The notes beneath the pieces were generated by a model. That model was not told where the DNA came from. It did no database searches and worked only from the letters and a program-made list of their open reading frames with translations. The position numbers and the translations under genes are program-made. A DNA stretch of 64,000 bases from Myrica gale (lineage: Eukaryota; Streptophyta; Magnoliopsida; Fagales; Myricaceae), in contig OZ005619.1 of NCBI GenBank assembly GCA_963930655.1, forward strand, positions 4,694,501-4,758,500. Reading direction: 5' to 3'. Positions 1 through 11,880 of the stretch are shown piece after piece (position 1 is the stretch's first letter; each line of letters starts with the position of its first letter).

Positions 1-620
1 TTTTTTTTAGATATGGTTGGGGTTTTTCTTGAGTTTTTTTCATATTCTTTTGGAGATTAATGACTTTTAATATCTGGGTGTATAAGACACATTTTTAAAA
101 TGAATCCTGAACCGTCGTATTCTGTCTAGAAGAATATGAAAAGAAAGCCAAGAAAAATCCAATTATATATCTTTTTTTTTTGCGCCTTCTCCCAGTTCCC
201 CTTTTGACCTCTAGCATTTTTTTGTTTTGGCAGTGCACGATTCCATTCTCCTCGCTTGCCGATTCTACTGCCACCGCTTCGATCGCCGCCTCCCAGTGAA
301 AAGGGGTATCGTCCTATAACTGCTGGGAGCACTGATATCGGTGGCAGTTTCATCGGCAACCTTTGAAATTATCCTTATTTAAGATTCTCATAACTCAATA
401 TCAAGAGCTCTTGTTAGAAGAAGAAACCAATTTACAATTCATTGCCCCATTTCCCTAATTAATAGAAAACTTGTACGTGCTTACACGAATTGATTTCAAA
501 TAGATGGGCCGTGTAGGCCCATCTATGATGTTATGAAGCCCAAACTGCAAGACCGAAAGCCCATCCATAACCCAGTTAATTGCATTTATGCCTGCGTCTG
601 GGAGGGGGAGAGTAGGCAGC
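1..620. other. Upstream intergenic region of the NDUFB10 gene
   Basis: No recognisable coding sequence. A minus-strand open frame near 126-359 resembles nothing I know. The last part must hold the promoter and 5'UTR of the gene starting at 642. Confidence 0.5.
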
Positions 621-641
621 AGAGAGAGAGAGAGAGAGAGA
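621..641 (+). repeat. (AG)10 microsatellite in the NDUFB10 5'UTR
   Basis: A run of ten AG units ends directly before the start codon at 642. GA/CT runs in plant 5'UTRs are common and may bind GAGA-type factors; that role is inferred. The run also puts an in-frame Arg-Glu stretch upstream of the ATG, which explains a spurious longer open frame from 588. Confidence 0.85.
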
Positions 642-1665
642 ATGGGTAGAGAGAAGGGAGTGGAATTCGACGAGTCGCCGCCTGATGACTTCGATCCGGC
701 GAACCCGTATAAGGACCCGGTGGCGATGCTGGAGATGAGGGAGCACATAGTGCGGGAGAAGTGGATCGAGATCGAGAAGGCGAAGATCCTGAGGGAGAAG
801 CTCAAGTGGTGTTACCGCATTGAAGGCATCAACCACCTCCAGAACTGCCGCCATCTCGTCCAGCAGTATCTCGACTCCACCCGCGGCATCGGCTGGGGGA
901 AGGATTCTCGGCCTCCCTGCCTCCACGGTCCCCATTCTCTCTCGCTCGCTTTTTCCGCTTTTCCTGTTTGATGCCAAGAAAGTTTGAGGATGTCAATTGG
1001 ACCAGTATTTTAAAATATTCTGTGTTCTATGGCTAGGAAATTGTTGAAGTCTCGTGATTCCTCAATGTATTTTGTTTTTCTTTTTCTTCTTGAAGAGTTG
1101 GGTACTGGGAAGTTTATAGCACGACGTTTCTCAGTCGCTAATCTAAAATCAATGTAACATATGTTCTGCGTTGTTTTGTTTTGGCTAGTAGAATAATGCA
1201 GTTTCCGGTTCCTAGAAGTTAATTAAGTCGATAGTAAAAGTAGCTGTTTTTAGTGATTAATGAGTGAGATTATCCACTTCAGTTTCTTAACAATGTCCAG
1301 GATTCTCCTCTCATGCCTTAAAATGTCTCTAATTTACGTCAATCTGGGTTCCATCTGGGTGATGGAATCCTAAGGGGACAAATTTAAGCAAATTAATTAG
1401 GAAATTGAAATTTATGTTCAGAAAGTAAAGGGGTTGAGTGGGTTTTGTCTTCTTCGTGGGTTATTAATTAGGAAGATGAAGAAAAGGAACAAAAGAGGGA
1501 GACAAAAGAGAACAGAACGATTTTGTGTTTCGGTTTGAAAAAAGTATGCAAAGGTTGACTCAATTTCCGTTTTGTTGCTACATCCTGTGCTGTTTCGCTC
1601 TGCTGAATTATTTTCTCTCTATTTTCTGAACAGGTCCGAAGGTTGAGGCAGTTGAGTCAGACTGA
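642..1665 (+). CDS. NDUFB10: NADH dehydrogenase (ubiquinone) 1 beta subcomplex subunit 10 (PDSW), two exons
   Basis: Accessory subunit of mitochondrial complex I, in the membrane-arm PD module; it helps assemble the enzyme and is not catalytic. Exon 1 is 642-927. Exon 2 is 1634-1665, after the acceptor TGAACAG, and ends GPKVEAVESD-stop. The total is 105 aa, matching the roughly 106 aa plant family. The core is close to what I remember of Arabidopsis PDSW: ENPYKDPVAM-type N-terminus (here NPYKDPVAMLEMREH), WIEIEKAKILREK, the cysteine pair in KWCYRIEGINHLQNCRH, and QQYLDSTRGIGWGKD. The start at 642 gives the family's MGREKG opening and follows the AG repeat. The exon 1 donor (ACG|GTCCCC) is a poor consensus but keeps frame and gives the expected C-terminus. 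Reading through instead would end at 971 with an unrelated tail. Identification is firm; the exact donor is less so. Confidence 0.93.
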
Positions 1666-1868
1666 TTCTTAGCATAAATAATTTAAGGTATTGCTGCAGT
1701 TTGGTTTCTGAGCTTCTTGATCTGCGGTCAAATGTCAATCGTGGAATTGATTGATCTTTCTTTCTTTGTTATCTTGTGGAAGTATGAAGTTGTTTCCCGT
1801 TCCATTTACGATTGCCAGGAATATGGACAAGAGTACAAGAAAAGCTGAACAAAAATAATATTCATTTA
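1666..1868. other. 3' flank of NDUFB10
   Basis: Probable 3'UTR and downstream DNA up to the MULE insertion, whose left 9 bp target-site copy is 1860-1868. No other feature seen. Confidence 0.4.
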
Positions 1869-2468
1869 GGGTAAACTCATAGTTAGCCTCATATATTTGG
1901 GGCAAAATCAAGTTACGACCTTTATTTTCCAAATCAATAATTTGATACTCCTATGTTTCAAAATCACTCATCTCGCCCCCGTTTAAATTCACCGTCAAAT
2001 GAGATGGTTTTTCGTACACGTGCGTCTCACGTGCATCTACTCAACCCAAATTGACGAATCTGCCCTCAGTAAGTAATTTTCATTGACGTCAACTCACAGC
2101 CTTACGTGTCCGTCACAGCCTTTTCCTCTTAATGGAAAGGAAGACAGATACCACTCCTCTCTAAAGGAGTCAGAAAATGAGTACTGGCGCTGTCTGCTCG
2201 TCGGTCGTTAGCTTCGGGCTGGAGGTTAGGGATTACTACAGACTAGAAATAAGAAAGAAAAATCTCTCTCTCTATCAGGTCACAGAAGAAATGAAGACGA
2301 CACAAGTGAAGAATTTAAATTAGGAACTTTAACCAAAATGAAGACGAAAACAAAAACATTAATGGTGAAAAAGGAAGAAGAAGGGAGCTCAGTTCTACAA
2401 CTACAACCTATATATACTTGTGAAATTATTGAAATGCGAAGTTGGTGAACAAAATAGGGAGAGAGTAC

Positions 2469-2630
2469 CTGAGAAACTTCTCTTTTGATATTGGTTCCAG
2501 GAAGATCTTTGGGCAGATCTCTGATTCGCTGAGCGAAAGATGAATAATTAGCCACAGATTGGGTACTTGAGAATCTTCTCTCAATCGTAGCATAGGATCT
2601 TCTTTGGAATAAGCTCCTTAAAGCAACCAT
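2469..2630 (-). pseudogene. Captured exon 1 of mitochondrial beta-cyanoalanine synthase (CAS/CYSC1)
   Basis: The minus-strand reading begins MVALRSLFQRRSYATIERR (a typical mitochondrial presequence), continues FSSTQSVANYSSFAQRI and then RDLPKDLPGTNIKREVSQ. It ends at a perfect donor (CAG|GTACTC at 2469/2468). The RDLPKDxPGTN(I/V)K..VSQ block matches, from memory, the N-terminus of plant beta-cyanoalanine synthase just before its catalytic PLP domain. Only this exon and some following intron lie in the transposon. The catalytic exons are absent, so no cyanide-detoxifying enzyme can be made. The frame is open, so the fragment could still supply a targeting peptide to a chimeric transcript; that is speculation. 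Confidence 0.8.
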
Positions 2631-2639
2631 TGAAGGTAG

Positions 2640-3116
2640 CGGCACAGCACAGTGACAAGAGCAGCTTCAGCCTGCGAGAAGATCGACAAGTGGTTTGATA
2701 CAGTTGCTCTTTGTACAAGCACAACTGACTATCTTCTTCACAGGCAGAATTATGAATAGTAAATGTAGAATGTTTGTTAGAAGCCCTTCCACACATGAAT
2801 ACTAAGGAGGTCGTGGAGTAAGAGGAACTCAAGTCGGCTCACAACGGCGCAGAAGCGGCGCAGGTTCTTGAACGAGAAACACTGCTGGCCGAGGTCGACA
2901 ACGAAGGAGCTGTTGGTGCTGACGTCATCTCAATGCAAGAATGGCATGAGGGAGATGGTCTAAAAGTCAAGCCTCTGAGTTGGTTGACTCTCTTGTGCGA
3001 GGAACTTGGGGGGGTATGGACACGTGGCGTTCGGGTGGAGCGAGAGTAGGGGGATAAAGTGGCAAGGGCAGTATGGTCATCCACCAATCACTTATCAAGG
3101 GCATTCTGGTCATTTC
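2640..3116 (-). other. Interior of the Pack-MULE upstream of the CAS exon
   Basis: A minus-strand frame at about 2760-2910 reads NSSFVVDLGQQCFSFKNL and then RRFCAVVSRLEFLLLHD. It looks gene-like, but I cannot assign a family. It may be a second captured fragment or the 5' flank of the CAS source gene. Confidence 0.3.
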
Positions 3117-3277
3117 ACGAAAAATCGTCTCATTTGACGGTGAATTTAAACGGGGGGCGAGGATTGAGTGATTTTGAAACATAGGGGTATCAAATTGTTG
3201 GTTTGGAAAATAAGGGTCGTAACTTGATTTTGCCCCAAAGATATGGGGCTAACTATGAGTTTACCCCTACTCATTTA

Positions 3278-6200
3278 CACCGAAATCTTTAGATCCTGTT
3301 TACAACTGTGTAGCAATATAAGTTGGCATTTTAGAAGATAAGTATCTACTTTTTGGCTTGCTGATGAAGGGATAGCGTTGACAATGGGTGATATAGGGAT
3401 TTAGAGTTGTTTTGCATGGTTCGATTTATGGACTGAAGTTGTTCCTATCTTTGCATCATCAGAGAGGAAGTAGGGAAAAAGTTTAGATTGTATATAGATT
3501 TGTGTTTGGAATTATATCTATTCATTAAAAATGACAAAATTTAGGTGCTGATTATGTATCTAAACAATTCTTGTTGTACCTTGTGATTATGATCTCTCCT
3601 TCTTTGGTTCTTTCTGCTAATTTCAATGATGGAACTTTGAATTGTTAGAACTCCTAGTTTACGCCTTCCATCTGAGCATGATCCAAAATTCTCGAAGCTT
3701 GTAGCCTTTTGAAATAGGTTCTTTGAATTTCTTCCCTATGATGCGTGCCCTACAGGAATCTGCTTTAACAAGGGAGATGTGTCCAAAGGGATTTTTGCTG
3801 GCTCTCATGAGTGTAGGATTTCTTTGGATGGCTATATTTTTTTTTTTCTGATAAGTTTAGAAACTTAAATCTACTTAAAAGTGGACGCTCTAGATAAAGA
3901 TTTCAAGCTAGAAATGGTCGACAACCTCCAATAGACCTGGTTTGGTACATACTCCAATAACCACCCTTCCTTCTATTTTGGATGATCCTCATCAAGGATG
4001 ATTGAGTTTTGGTTGTCTCATCTAGGGTCATATTAGGAGGTAGATTGATCACATGTACAATCTTTCTATTTTTTCTTTTGTTAGTACCAGTTGAGTTGAG
4101 GCTTTTTTTTTTCTCTCGTTATCAACCATTATGTTGTCTGGAGTTCTCTCCTAATGCATGCAATGATCTTATAGTTAGCACTGAGGTTATTATTATTAGG
4201 CTGTAAATTATGGCACTGTAAAATTTACTCGGAAGACATTGATAAGGTGGTGAGTAGGTCAGGAGGGAATTTCTGGAAAGTGATCTAGTGCTCCTTTATC
4301 ATTGTCATAACCCCAACCCACATGGAGTGAAAATTATAGCGAATGAGAAAGAAGTGATTAAGTGTCAAGATTCACAATGACTCCTTAATAGGTGGAACTG
4401 GGCCTTGTAATGATCCCAAGAAAACAAACCTCGAATAGCCTTTTTGAAGTTGCCTTTTTGTTTATATATTCATAATGTTGTCTGACTTCCGCGGGGGAGA
4501 AAAGGTTTCTTGTTTCCGGAAAGTTAATCTTGTGCAAAATTTGAGATGTGGGTTTATTGGGGCTTGAGTGTATTCTTTTACTTAACCATGGTACTGGGAT
4601 CAATGTTACCTAGAAAATGGATTCTGGTGATTCATAGAATAGGAACTGCTACACAATGTGCCACCTATTCGTGTGTGCTGGATTATATGTTATATGACCT
4701 TTCTTTTTCTTTTCTTTTTTGCATTTTCCTGTGTCAAAAAGAGTCAGATTCGTTTGCGATGACCATCAGCAGTTAGTTGCAACCCCCCCTCTCATCAGAT
4801 GAAAGAATTCAGTTCTGCTTCCATGCAGGGAACTCAATTTGCTGGATAGGTGAACGCTTGAAAGGATGGTCGTCTGGGCTTTCCTATGTAGCAGTTTGTT
4901 TGTATGGTGTTACTCTTGTTTCATATGGACTTCTATCATCCACAGATATCTCTTTCTTTTGTTATGTGCAGAAGCCAAATGTTATTGCTCCTGCTTTTGT
5001 ATTAGATTTTGTTTCTTGATAGCATCCAAAAAGTGGCACATGATCTGGAGGACTCTGTGAATGAAAAATACATCAGATGATTGAATAAAGTTTCCTGTCA
5101 CTGCATCTTGTCCTTTATACCTTGTTTCTAATTTGGGTGTAAGTTACCCAGCATGTTGGTTGCTGGGATGAAGGCGAGCACTTGGGATTAGCACTCCCTA
5201 TATGGGTTGGGACGACCAGTTGGCGATTTTGCGGTTGTCCTTTCAAAATTTTGTTTGAGAAAATAGAATGTATTATTTGCTTGCGCCTTGAGGTTGCATT
5301 ATTTGATAGGAGAACACAACAGGGGTCGTGCGAAGTTTTGGTGAAGACATCTCTTGCGATTACTTGTAAGAACTAGATGGTTATAGGCTAATTAGATCGA
5401 TTTCTTATAGGTTTTGGGGATGTGTATGAGAGAAGTACGTTCATTTCAAAACTCTCTCTCTTTGGAAATTACATTATTTTTCAAGGTCAGTGTAACTCTG
5501 TGTGGCCTATTTATAACACGTGGCTTGATTTTGGCTGTCAAATCATTTTATAGACTACACAAATTTTGATAATTAAAAGGCTCAATTTGGTGTCAAATAA
5601 CATAAATCCAATATAAATAGACGTTCTGGTAATCTCTCTTTCCCCGATGACAGACAAGCAGAGGGATGTCGACCGAGGACTTTCATGGTAGTAGTGTGAG
5701 GGTGTGCAACTACGTGAACGTACATCTATCAAAAAGAGTCCTTCACAATCATGATTGTGTCCCAAATTTGGTGGAATTATAAAACCATTTTCTGGAATCC
5801 AAAACCTTCACTCCTACCTTTCGAGTTTCGTTCATAGTGACGATAATTTCAGCCGACTTGCTAGTTAAGCACGCATCATCAGCGTTAGAACTTGCATGAT
5901 GTGGATCACTATTGCTCCTCCATCCGGGACAAAAAAAAGGAAAGAGGAGAAGAAAAACCCAAAACCGAATAGTGTCCAAAAGAAAAGAAACAAAAACAAG
6001 AAGAAAATCTATTAAGATATCTATCTCACAGTCGAAGCGTAGGAACTAGGAATCGTCGATGTGGAGAGAATGATCACTCCAGTACATTTCCTTCCTAGAA
6101 GTGAGCCGCTATTGTTTGTGATAGTGGACGGAAGACCTCGAAGAGCTACGATTGCCGATCAGAAGAAAGCGTGACTGTCCGGGCAATCTTAGGCAGCAAC

Positions 6201-7028
6201 AGTCCTTCATGTTCTACCCTCTTTGAAGCAAACTGAAACTCTGGATAATTAATATATCTAAGGAATACAAAGTTATCTGACGAGATCAACAACAATAGAG
6301 CAAATAAAATCCTAAGGGGAGCTAAATCAAGCCCTTGGTTCTTGAATTGGTATATTTAATCTTGTAAACCAGGAAAAAGTAATTGGCAGGTTGGATACTT
6401 TCAACATAGGACTATGATCAAGCTGGGAGCTCCCTTCAGTCCAATGGGCGGGCTAAGCAGGCGGAAGGAGTTGCTCCCACACCACGCACTTGGCCAAACT
6501 TAATGTTCGTTGTGTTGGGAGAACATCAAGGGTAGCCGAATGCATGAGATGGCAGCTCTAGCCGCTCGTCAGCCCTCTTTATTGGACTAAAAGGAGCTCC
6601 TTAGCCTCCTCATGTACAGTATTGTTTTCTGTCCCCCTCTTCCTCTCTTTCTCTCGTATCTACTGGAGAATTGATCAGCAACCCCGTATGGGGCATGGTC
6701 CCTCCTACCTCGCTTCCTTTTATAAAGCTATTCATTCCCATACCAAATTTTTTTTAGTTATAAGATTATGTTTGGATCTTCTCAATTCTTTTATGTTTTC
6801 TCAAATAGCATCCTGTGAGCTGCCTTGTCCTCTCTCAAACTCATGCTGCCCTTCTTTCCCGGGGTCATAAGCAGGATCTTGATAAGTCTTGTCTGCAATC
6901 GTACCGTGCCACATGGTACTGCCCACGGTTGCTCTTTTCCTAGGAGACAAAGCTAGCTCTGCAGCGCGCTGACGTGAGATGTAACTATTCACACACCCGT
7001 GTGTACTTGAAAAAGGGTTAAGACGTGG
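3278..7028. other. Intergenic region without a recognisable gene
   Basis: All open frames are short and match no family I know. The tract 6420-6620 is less AT-rich than its surroundings and may be an old retroelement remnant, but no motif supports this. Confidence 0.4.
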
Positions 7029-7960
7029 AGGGGAGCCAAATAATAATAAGTGATCAGATTTTAAGTGCAGATTTTAAGTGGTTCGATTTATAAGGTCTAT
7101 TATATTTATTGTTAAAAATTTATAACTGTATTTTGTATTATGAGTTCATACAGATTACAATTGAAGATATCTATTTATAGATAAATACAAAGTAGAAAAA
7201 TATTACTATATTTAAATTTGAATGTCTACATTTGAAATTTGAATCTTTATAATAATATCAAATCTTTGATATCTTTAATTATGATATTATCTCTAACATC
7301 CCTCAAACAATGGAGAAATCTGACATCTTGTGTTTGAAAAACGAGATCTGAAGGTGATCGGACCTTGAAATCATAGATCTTTGCTCCCTTGCTGAACAAA
7401 TGACCTTTTTTTTTAGTTTGATCTGACTTTGAAATCATATCATAGCCACACAACCTTGAAGAGTGACTGAAAGTGACCAGACCTTTAAATCATAAGCACA
7501 TCACCCTTGACAAACATATCTTATGCTCTATTTTTCTCTTTCTTTGACTCACCTATTTTTTTCTCTCTCGTTGCAAACGACGATTTGTTGTAAGTACAAC
7601 GGATGTGAAAATTCAAACAAAGGGTGACAAAATTGCCAACATTTAAGGATGCTGAAGACATGTTTTGTTGCTTTGATACCAAGAAGAAAAAAGGTTAAAG
7701 TGAAGAGTGGAGAGAAATAATAATAAGAGAAGAGATTTTAAGTGGTTTGGTCTAGAAGACCTACATCCACTTGAAAGTCATCTATGACTATATTTGTATT
7801 ATGAGTTCATACAGATTATAATTGAAGATTTATATTTATAGAGACAATACAAAGTAGAAAAATATTCATATATTTAAATTTAAATTTCTACATTTAAAAT
7901 TTGAATTTTCATAACAATATCAAATATTTGAATCTTCATAACAATTAATATTAGGTGCGT
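7029..7960 (-). mobile_element. TRIM-like LTR retrotransposon, minus orientation
   Basis: Two imperfect direct repeats, about 270 bp (7029-7298) and 255 bp (7705-7960), share the run TTGTATTATGAGTTCATACAG and much flanking sequence. In minus orientation the left copy starts TGTTAGAGATAATATCAT and is preceded by a short purine-rich tract (GTTTGAGGGA, RC of 7299-7308). Just inside the other repeat lies TTGGTATCAAAGC (RC of 7670-7682), close to the initiator tRNA-Met primer-binding site. The interior of roughly 400 bp has no coding capacity. The outer end of the right-hand LTR is diverged or lost. Confidence 0.7.
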
Positions 7961-7984
7961 GTTCACAAGTGTAACACTTATATC

Positions 7985-8210
7985 CCAAGAGGTGGCTTGA
8001 GTGGTCATGATTTAGGGTTTAGGAGTGTACTTCCTCTAAAGTCTCAAGTTCAAATCCTCTTAAGTGCAAATAATTTCTTCGGGTCACCTCTATGACAAAA
8101 TTGGACTTAACTGGCTAGCTTGTGTGGTTTGGAGGACTACATCGATTCGAGATTTATCAACCCTTTAGGTAGGTTCCACTTTGGTGTGTGTACCAAACTG
8201 AGTTTTTTTC
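7985..8210 (+). mobile_element. tRNA-derived SINE
   Basis: The start GAGGTGGCTTGAGTGGTCATG resembles the tRNA-like head of a plant SINE family. A B-box-like AGTTCAAATCC lies about 60 bp further on, followed by CTCTTAAGTGCAAATAATTTC and a GGGTCACCTC body. The A box is degenerate, no target duplication is obvious and the 3' end is uncertain. Confidence 0.55.
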
Positions 8211-8244
8211 TCTTTGGACCATTAGGTAGACTTGATGTATTTTA

Positions 8245-8427
8245 GGTGATGTTTGCATCTTAAAATTGTCAAAATTTTGGTCTAATAAAATAAATATAAA
8301 ATAATATTTCTCTCATCATCAAATTATCTATTTTCATTACAATAAATATAAATTATTCACTTAAATAATATCTCTTCACTTTTTCACCAACTTCCATAAC
8401 AAAATTTTGGTAGCAAATTATACCATC
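8245..8427. mobile_element. Tourist-like MITE, 183 bp
   Basis: Flanked on both sides by TTA (8242-8244 and 8428-8430). The inverted ends are short and imperfect (GGTGATGTTTGC and GCAAATTATACC). The AT-rich interior shares motifs such as TCTCTTCACTTTTTCACCAAC with the MITEs at 31880 and 51240, in opposite orientation. A PIF/Harbinger-type TTA target is consistent. Confidence 0.65.
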
Positions 8428-8430
8428 TTA

Positions 8431-10520
8431 GTATCACATGATATTCATCAGGCATCCTCGCATCGATTAAGTTAGCAAAATTTAAGCTTATACGATTAGT
8501 AAGACAATTAGAGTGATAAATCAAACTCCATATATAACAAGAGGGATCAAATGAGTTATAGCATGCACTCCACTATATCTACTATTATTTTCTTGCCCCT
8601 CCATCACCAATTACAACCTCTAGACTTGGTCATGAGGCTAATACATCAAGATTAATTTCCTATCCAGTACTTCGACCAATTAATTTTAGTTTCTTTATCG
8701 CTCAGAGAAATGGAAATTTATAAGTTGCACTTTTTGTGTACCGTAAAGGTAGGTAGTTTTATCAGCTGAGGAAATCTTGAAGGAGATTTAGCCGTAGTAC
8801 TTCAATATTCCGATGAGATCACAATTACCTCACTGAAAAAACAAGTTGCTTGTCATGATCCACAGCTATTCTTTGCTCATTTTATCGGCAAAGAGACAAA
8901 CAAACAGTAAAAGGTATGTCTAGGTAGTCGTCGCTCTCCCCATGCCCTAACTGTACTTTACCTACATCCCAGGCCTTCAATCGCCCTGCATGCAACATGA
9001 AGTAGCAAACGGGATCTGATTGGGTTGCGAAAGCTCCTCTTTTTTGTCTGTCTCTTCTACCCAGTACGCTGCAATCGCTGTGATCATAAGCTTTATAGGC
9101 TCAGCGTACGTCCACCCTCTATTCTTTTGCTATAGTCGAGGATAGTGGCGCAGTAGATACGAATAAGTAAGTCTATGCATGGTTTGTGGAGATCACACGA
9201 CATCGATCGCTGAGTAACTCCTGTGCTATAGCATGTGTTCTGCTCCATTTTGCTTCGATTCCGATTCTCCATCCCACACTTAAAACTGTGATTATCAGCG
9301 CTAATTCTAGCCCTTTTTTTGTTTTTGGAGACTCATGTTTTTTACTACGAGTTTGCTTTCCCAGAGAAAAATAAAGTTTAGAAATCAATCTGTATGCTTT
9401 TCACGTACGTTGTTAGTCGAAGTTTAAACCTTCTAAATATTTGCTTAATATATACTTACATGTGTACGTTAATTATTATCCAAAAACAAATAGTATAAAT
9501 ATAGAATCTGATCACAAGACACATTAATTAACTGCAGGATCAAATTAAGGGAACCAATATCCAATACGATCTCGATCGGCTTGCATGGCCAGTGTTCTCC
9601 AATTAGGGTTTAAGAAAGTTGTCAATAATAATAGAAGATAATAACACATATAACAACATCAATTATTGTGAACAAATTAGCTACTTTTATATATGAAGAC
9701 GTCCCATCAGAAATGGAATAACTTGAGGGAGGAGTATTGAAAGCTGTGTGGTTCTGTCGTCCTTTTCCTAAGCCCCACACTCTTCTCAATCAAGTCTTCA
9801 GAATTATACATAAACTCGCCGGTAATTCTAATCTTTGTCAGAAGAAACTATATGCATATATGGCGTCGTAATCTGCTCTTAATTTGATGTTGACAAAAAT
9901 CGTTAGATATCCTTATTATTAATAGATCAAGATAAATCAGCAGCTATCAATTAGCATTAGAATATGCATCGTGGCCAATTTAGTGAAAATAAATAAGCCC
10001 AATAATGTTTCTTAATTTGAAGCCGTTCCTTTCATGATTTCGTTTAATTGTTATTGAATTTGGAGTGATGCGATCACACGGTACTAATTGTAGAAAAATA
10101 GGAATTATTGCTTCAATGCATGTTTAATGAATCTCTATTATCTTTAATTAAGACAATAATTCCACCAGATCAGTCACGAGTGCATATATACTTGCAAGGC
10201 CGCCAAGATATATATACTCTCTGAAATCTATCTTATACATATATAAAGTTAGGTCAGATTACCTTTCAGTCACCCAAGATATATAATAAGTATAGTTCTT
10301 CAATGACATAAAACAACGTATCAGAATTTGTTTTTTCAGTATGTAATGTTGATCTAACGAGAAAGGGAAGCATATTTTTTTTTCCAACTCGAGAATGCAT
10401 GTTTAAAGATTTTTTCTCAACTATGTATAAGACGAATCAAGATCATCTTCAATTCGCTATCCGAATTGGATGACCCAATTCTAAAAATAAAAAGATGTAC
10501 ACAACATGTATTTAATGCTT
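8431..10520. other. AT-rich intergenic region
   Basis: Only short accidental open frames. No repeat structure was recognised. Confidence 0.4.
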
Positions 10521-10745
10521 TAGAGTTCATACTGTCCGACAATCCATACATACGTGGCGTCGTTGAATGTTGTAGGCTCACACAGTGTGTTTTTTCTCTT
10601 TGAATTGGATTATCAAATTCGAAAAAAATAGAGTATCATAATCTTAATTTAGAGTCTACACTGTCTGACAATCAATACGTACATGTCATCATTGAATGTT
10701 GTAGGCTCACATGTTTTTTCTCTCTGAATTAGATTATCAAATTCG
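10521..10745. repeat. Two-copy tandem duplication, period about 129 bp
   Basis: Units at 10521-10621 and 10650-10745 share TTGAATGTTGTAGGCTCACA, then TTTTTTCTCT, TGAATT.GATTATCAAATTCGAA. They diverge by scattered substitutions and one short gap, so the duplication is not recent. Confidence 0.75.
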
Positions 10746-11850
10746 AACAGACAACCCTAATCTTATTTTGAAATTAACAAATGTGCGTTTTTTTCTTTTC
10801 TCATTCTTCTCCATGAGAGCTCTCTTTCCCTCATGCATGTGACGCAAATAAAAGCCCAACCATAAAGAAACATGCTATATATAATACTTTTTTTTCTATG
10901 TATATATTAATAATACTTTACAATACCATTTCTTCCTTATTTTGATAGTTTGGTTGGAGTAGGATTAGAACTTATACAGATGTCTCGCGCGCGTAATTGA
11001 ATTTCCACGAGAGCGAAAACATATCAAAGTAAACCGCATAGTAGACAAGGTTTGAATTTTAAGAAATCCTGTCTGAATCAGTGGACAGAGATCATTTCCA
11101 TTTTTTTTTCCGTCAGAAAATTTAAAATTTATTAAATATACCACTGATACGGTTGGAGAAACAAAGGAGCTTGACCGTGGGCTAGACGTAGGTAGCCATA
11201 AACTTGGGCATGAAGCCCAAAAATTTCACAAACAACCTGGACATGAAGCCCAAACAACAAATAAAGGGCCTAAAGGCACAATACAGATTCCCATTTCCTG
11301 ACAGAGAAAGTTCTTCGGCCGCGTGAAGCAGGACAGTGCTGCGGGAGCGAGGAGTCTTCCTCAAGGAAGTCCTGAACAGGAACACTAGACTAGCCAACTC
11401 CGCCACTTAGAAGGGAAAGCAAACTCAAGATTGCACCAATTAGGAAGACTGGTATCAAGAAAGTCTGGTCGTAAGCGTAACATAAAACCGATCGACCACT
11501 TTGATCTCTCCTTCATAAGTTTTCGTCAACACAAATGATCATAACGATGATTTTTTAATCTGCAGTGACTACAACTCCCATCGCGAATAGGTTTTGTCTC
11601 ACAGTCGTAGTCCTTGAGATTTGGTTTAGGGAAGAGATATAACACAAATAAATAACTACCATATATTAATCGGTATACGAGAAGTACTCAGATCTCAAAT
11701 AGGTTTTGTCGACTAGTTTTAATCGTTGAAAATTGGTTTAATATTGACTAAAATAGCGGCCATTATAAACTTTTTTGTGCTTCATAGTTTTGTAGTTGGT
11801 AAAATATTTTTTATTCCTCTTCTTTTTTTTTTTAAGCATAATGGATACAA
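10746..11850. other. Intergenic region
   Basis: No gene recognised. A short region at 11160-11410 is less AT-rich, but its open frame matches no family I know. Confidence 0.35.
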
Positions 11851-11858
11851 CTAAAGGA

Positions 11859-11880
11859 GGGGGGGGGGGGGGGGGGGGGG
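11859..11880. repeat. Uninterrupted run of 22 guanines
   Basis: A G homopolymer at the downstream edge of the LINE RNase H remnant. It creates artificial poly-proline open frames on the minus strand. Such runs are rare and unstable and may be an assembly-length estimate. Confidence 0.9.

Larger units (their letters stand above)
1869..3268. mobile_element. Pack-MULE (Mutator-like non-autonomous transposon) with a captured host exon
   Basis: Two long terminal inverted repeats, about 147 bp (1869-2015) and 152 bp (3117-3268), start GGGTAAACTCATAGTTAGC and read almost identically inward to the motif CAAATGAGA...TTTTTCGT. The element is flanked by near-perfect 9 bp target duplications, attcattta (1860-1868) and actcattta (3269-3277). 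Long TIRs with a 9 bp duplication define Mutator-like elements. The interior (2016-3116) has no transposase but carries gene-derived sequence, including exon 1 of beta-cyanoalanine synthase on the minus strand. That combination is a Pack-MULE. It sits just downstream of NDUFB10. Confidence 0.9.

Noticed and set aside
126-359. Minus-strand open frame of 77 codons at the left edge
   Set aside because: Low-complexity basic sequence, no family resemblance and no splice or neighbour support.
588-971. Longer NDUFB10 frame starting at 588 and ending at 971
   Set aside because: The first 18 codons translate the AG microsatellite and the tail after 927 reads into the intron; the family start and C-terminus are explained by 642-927 plus 1634-1665.
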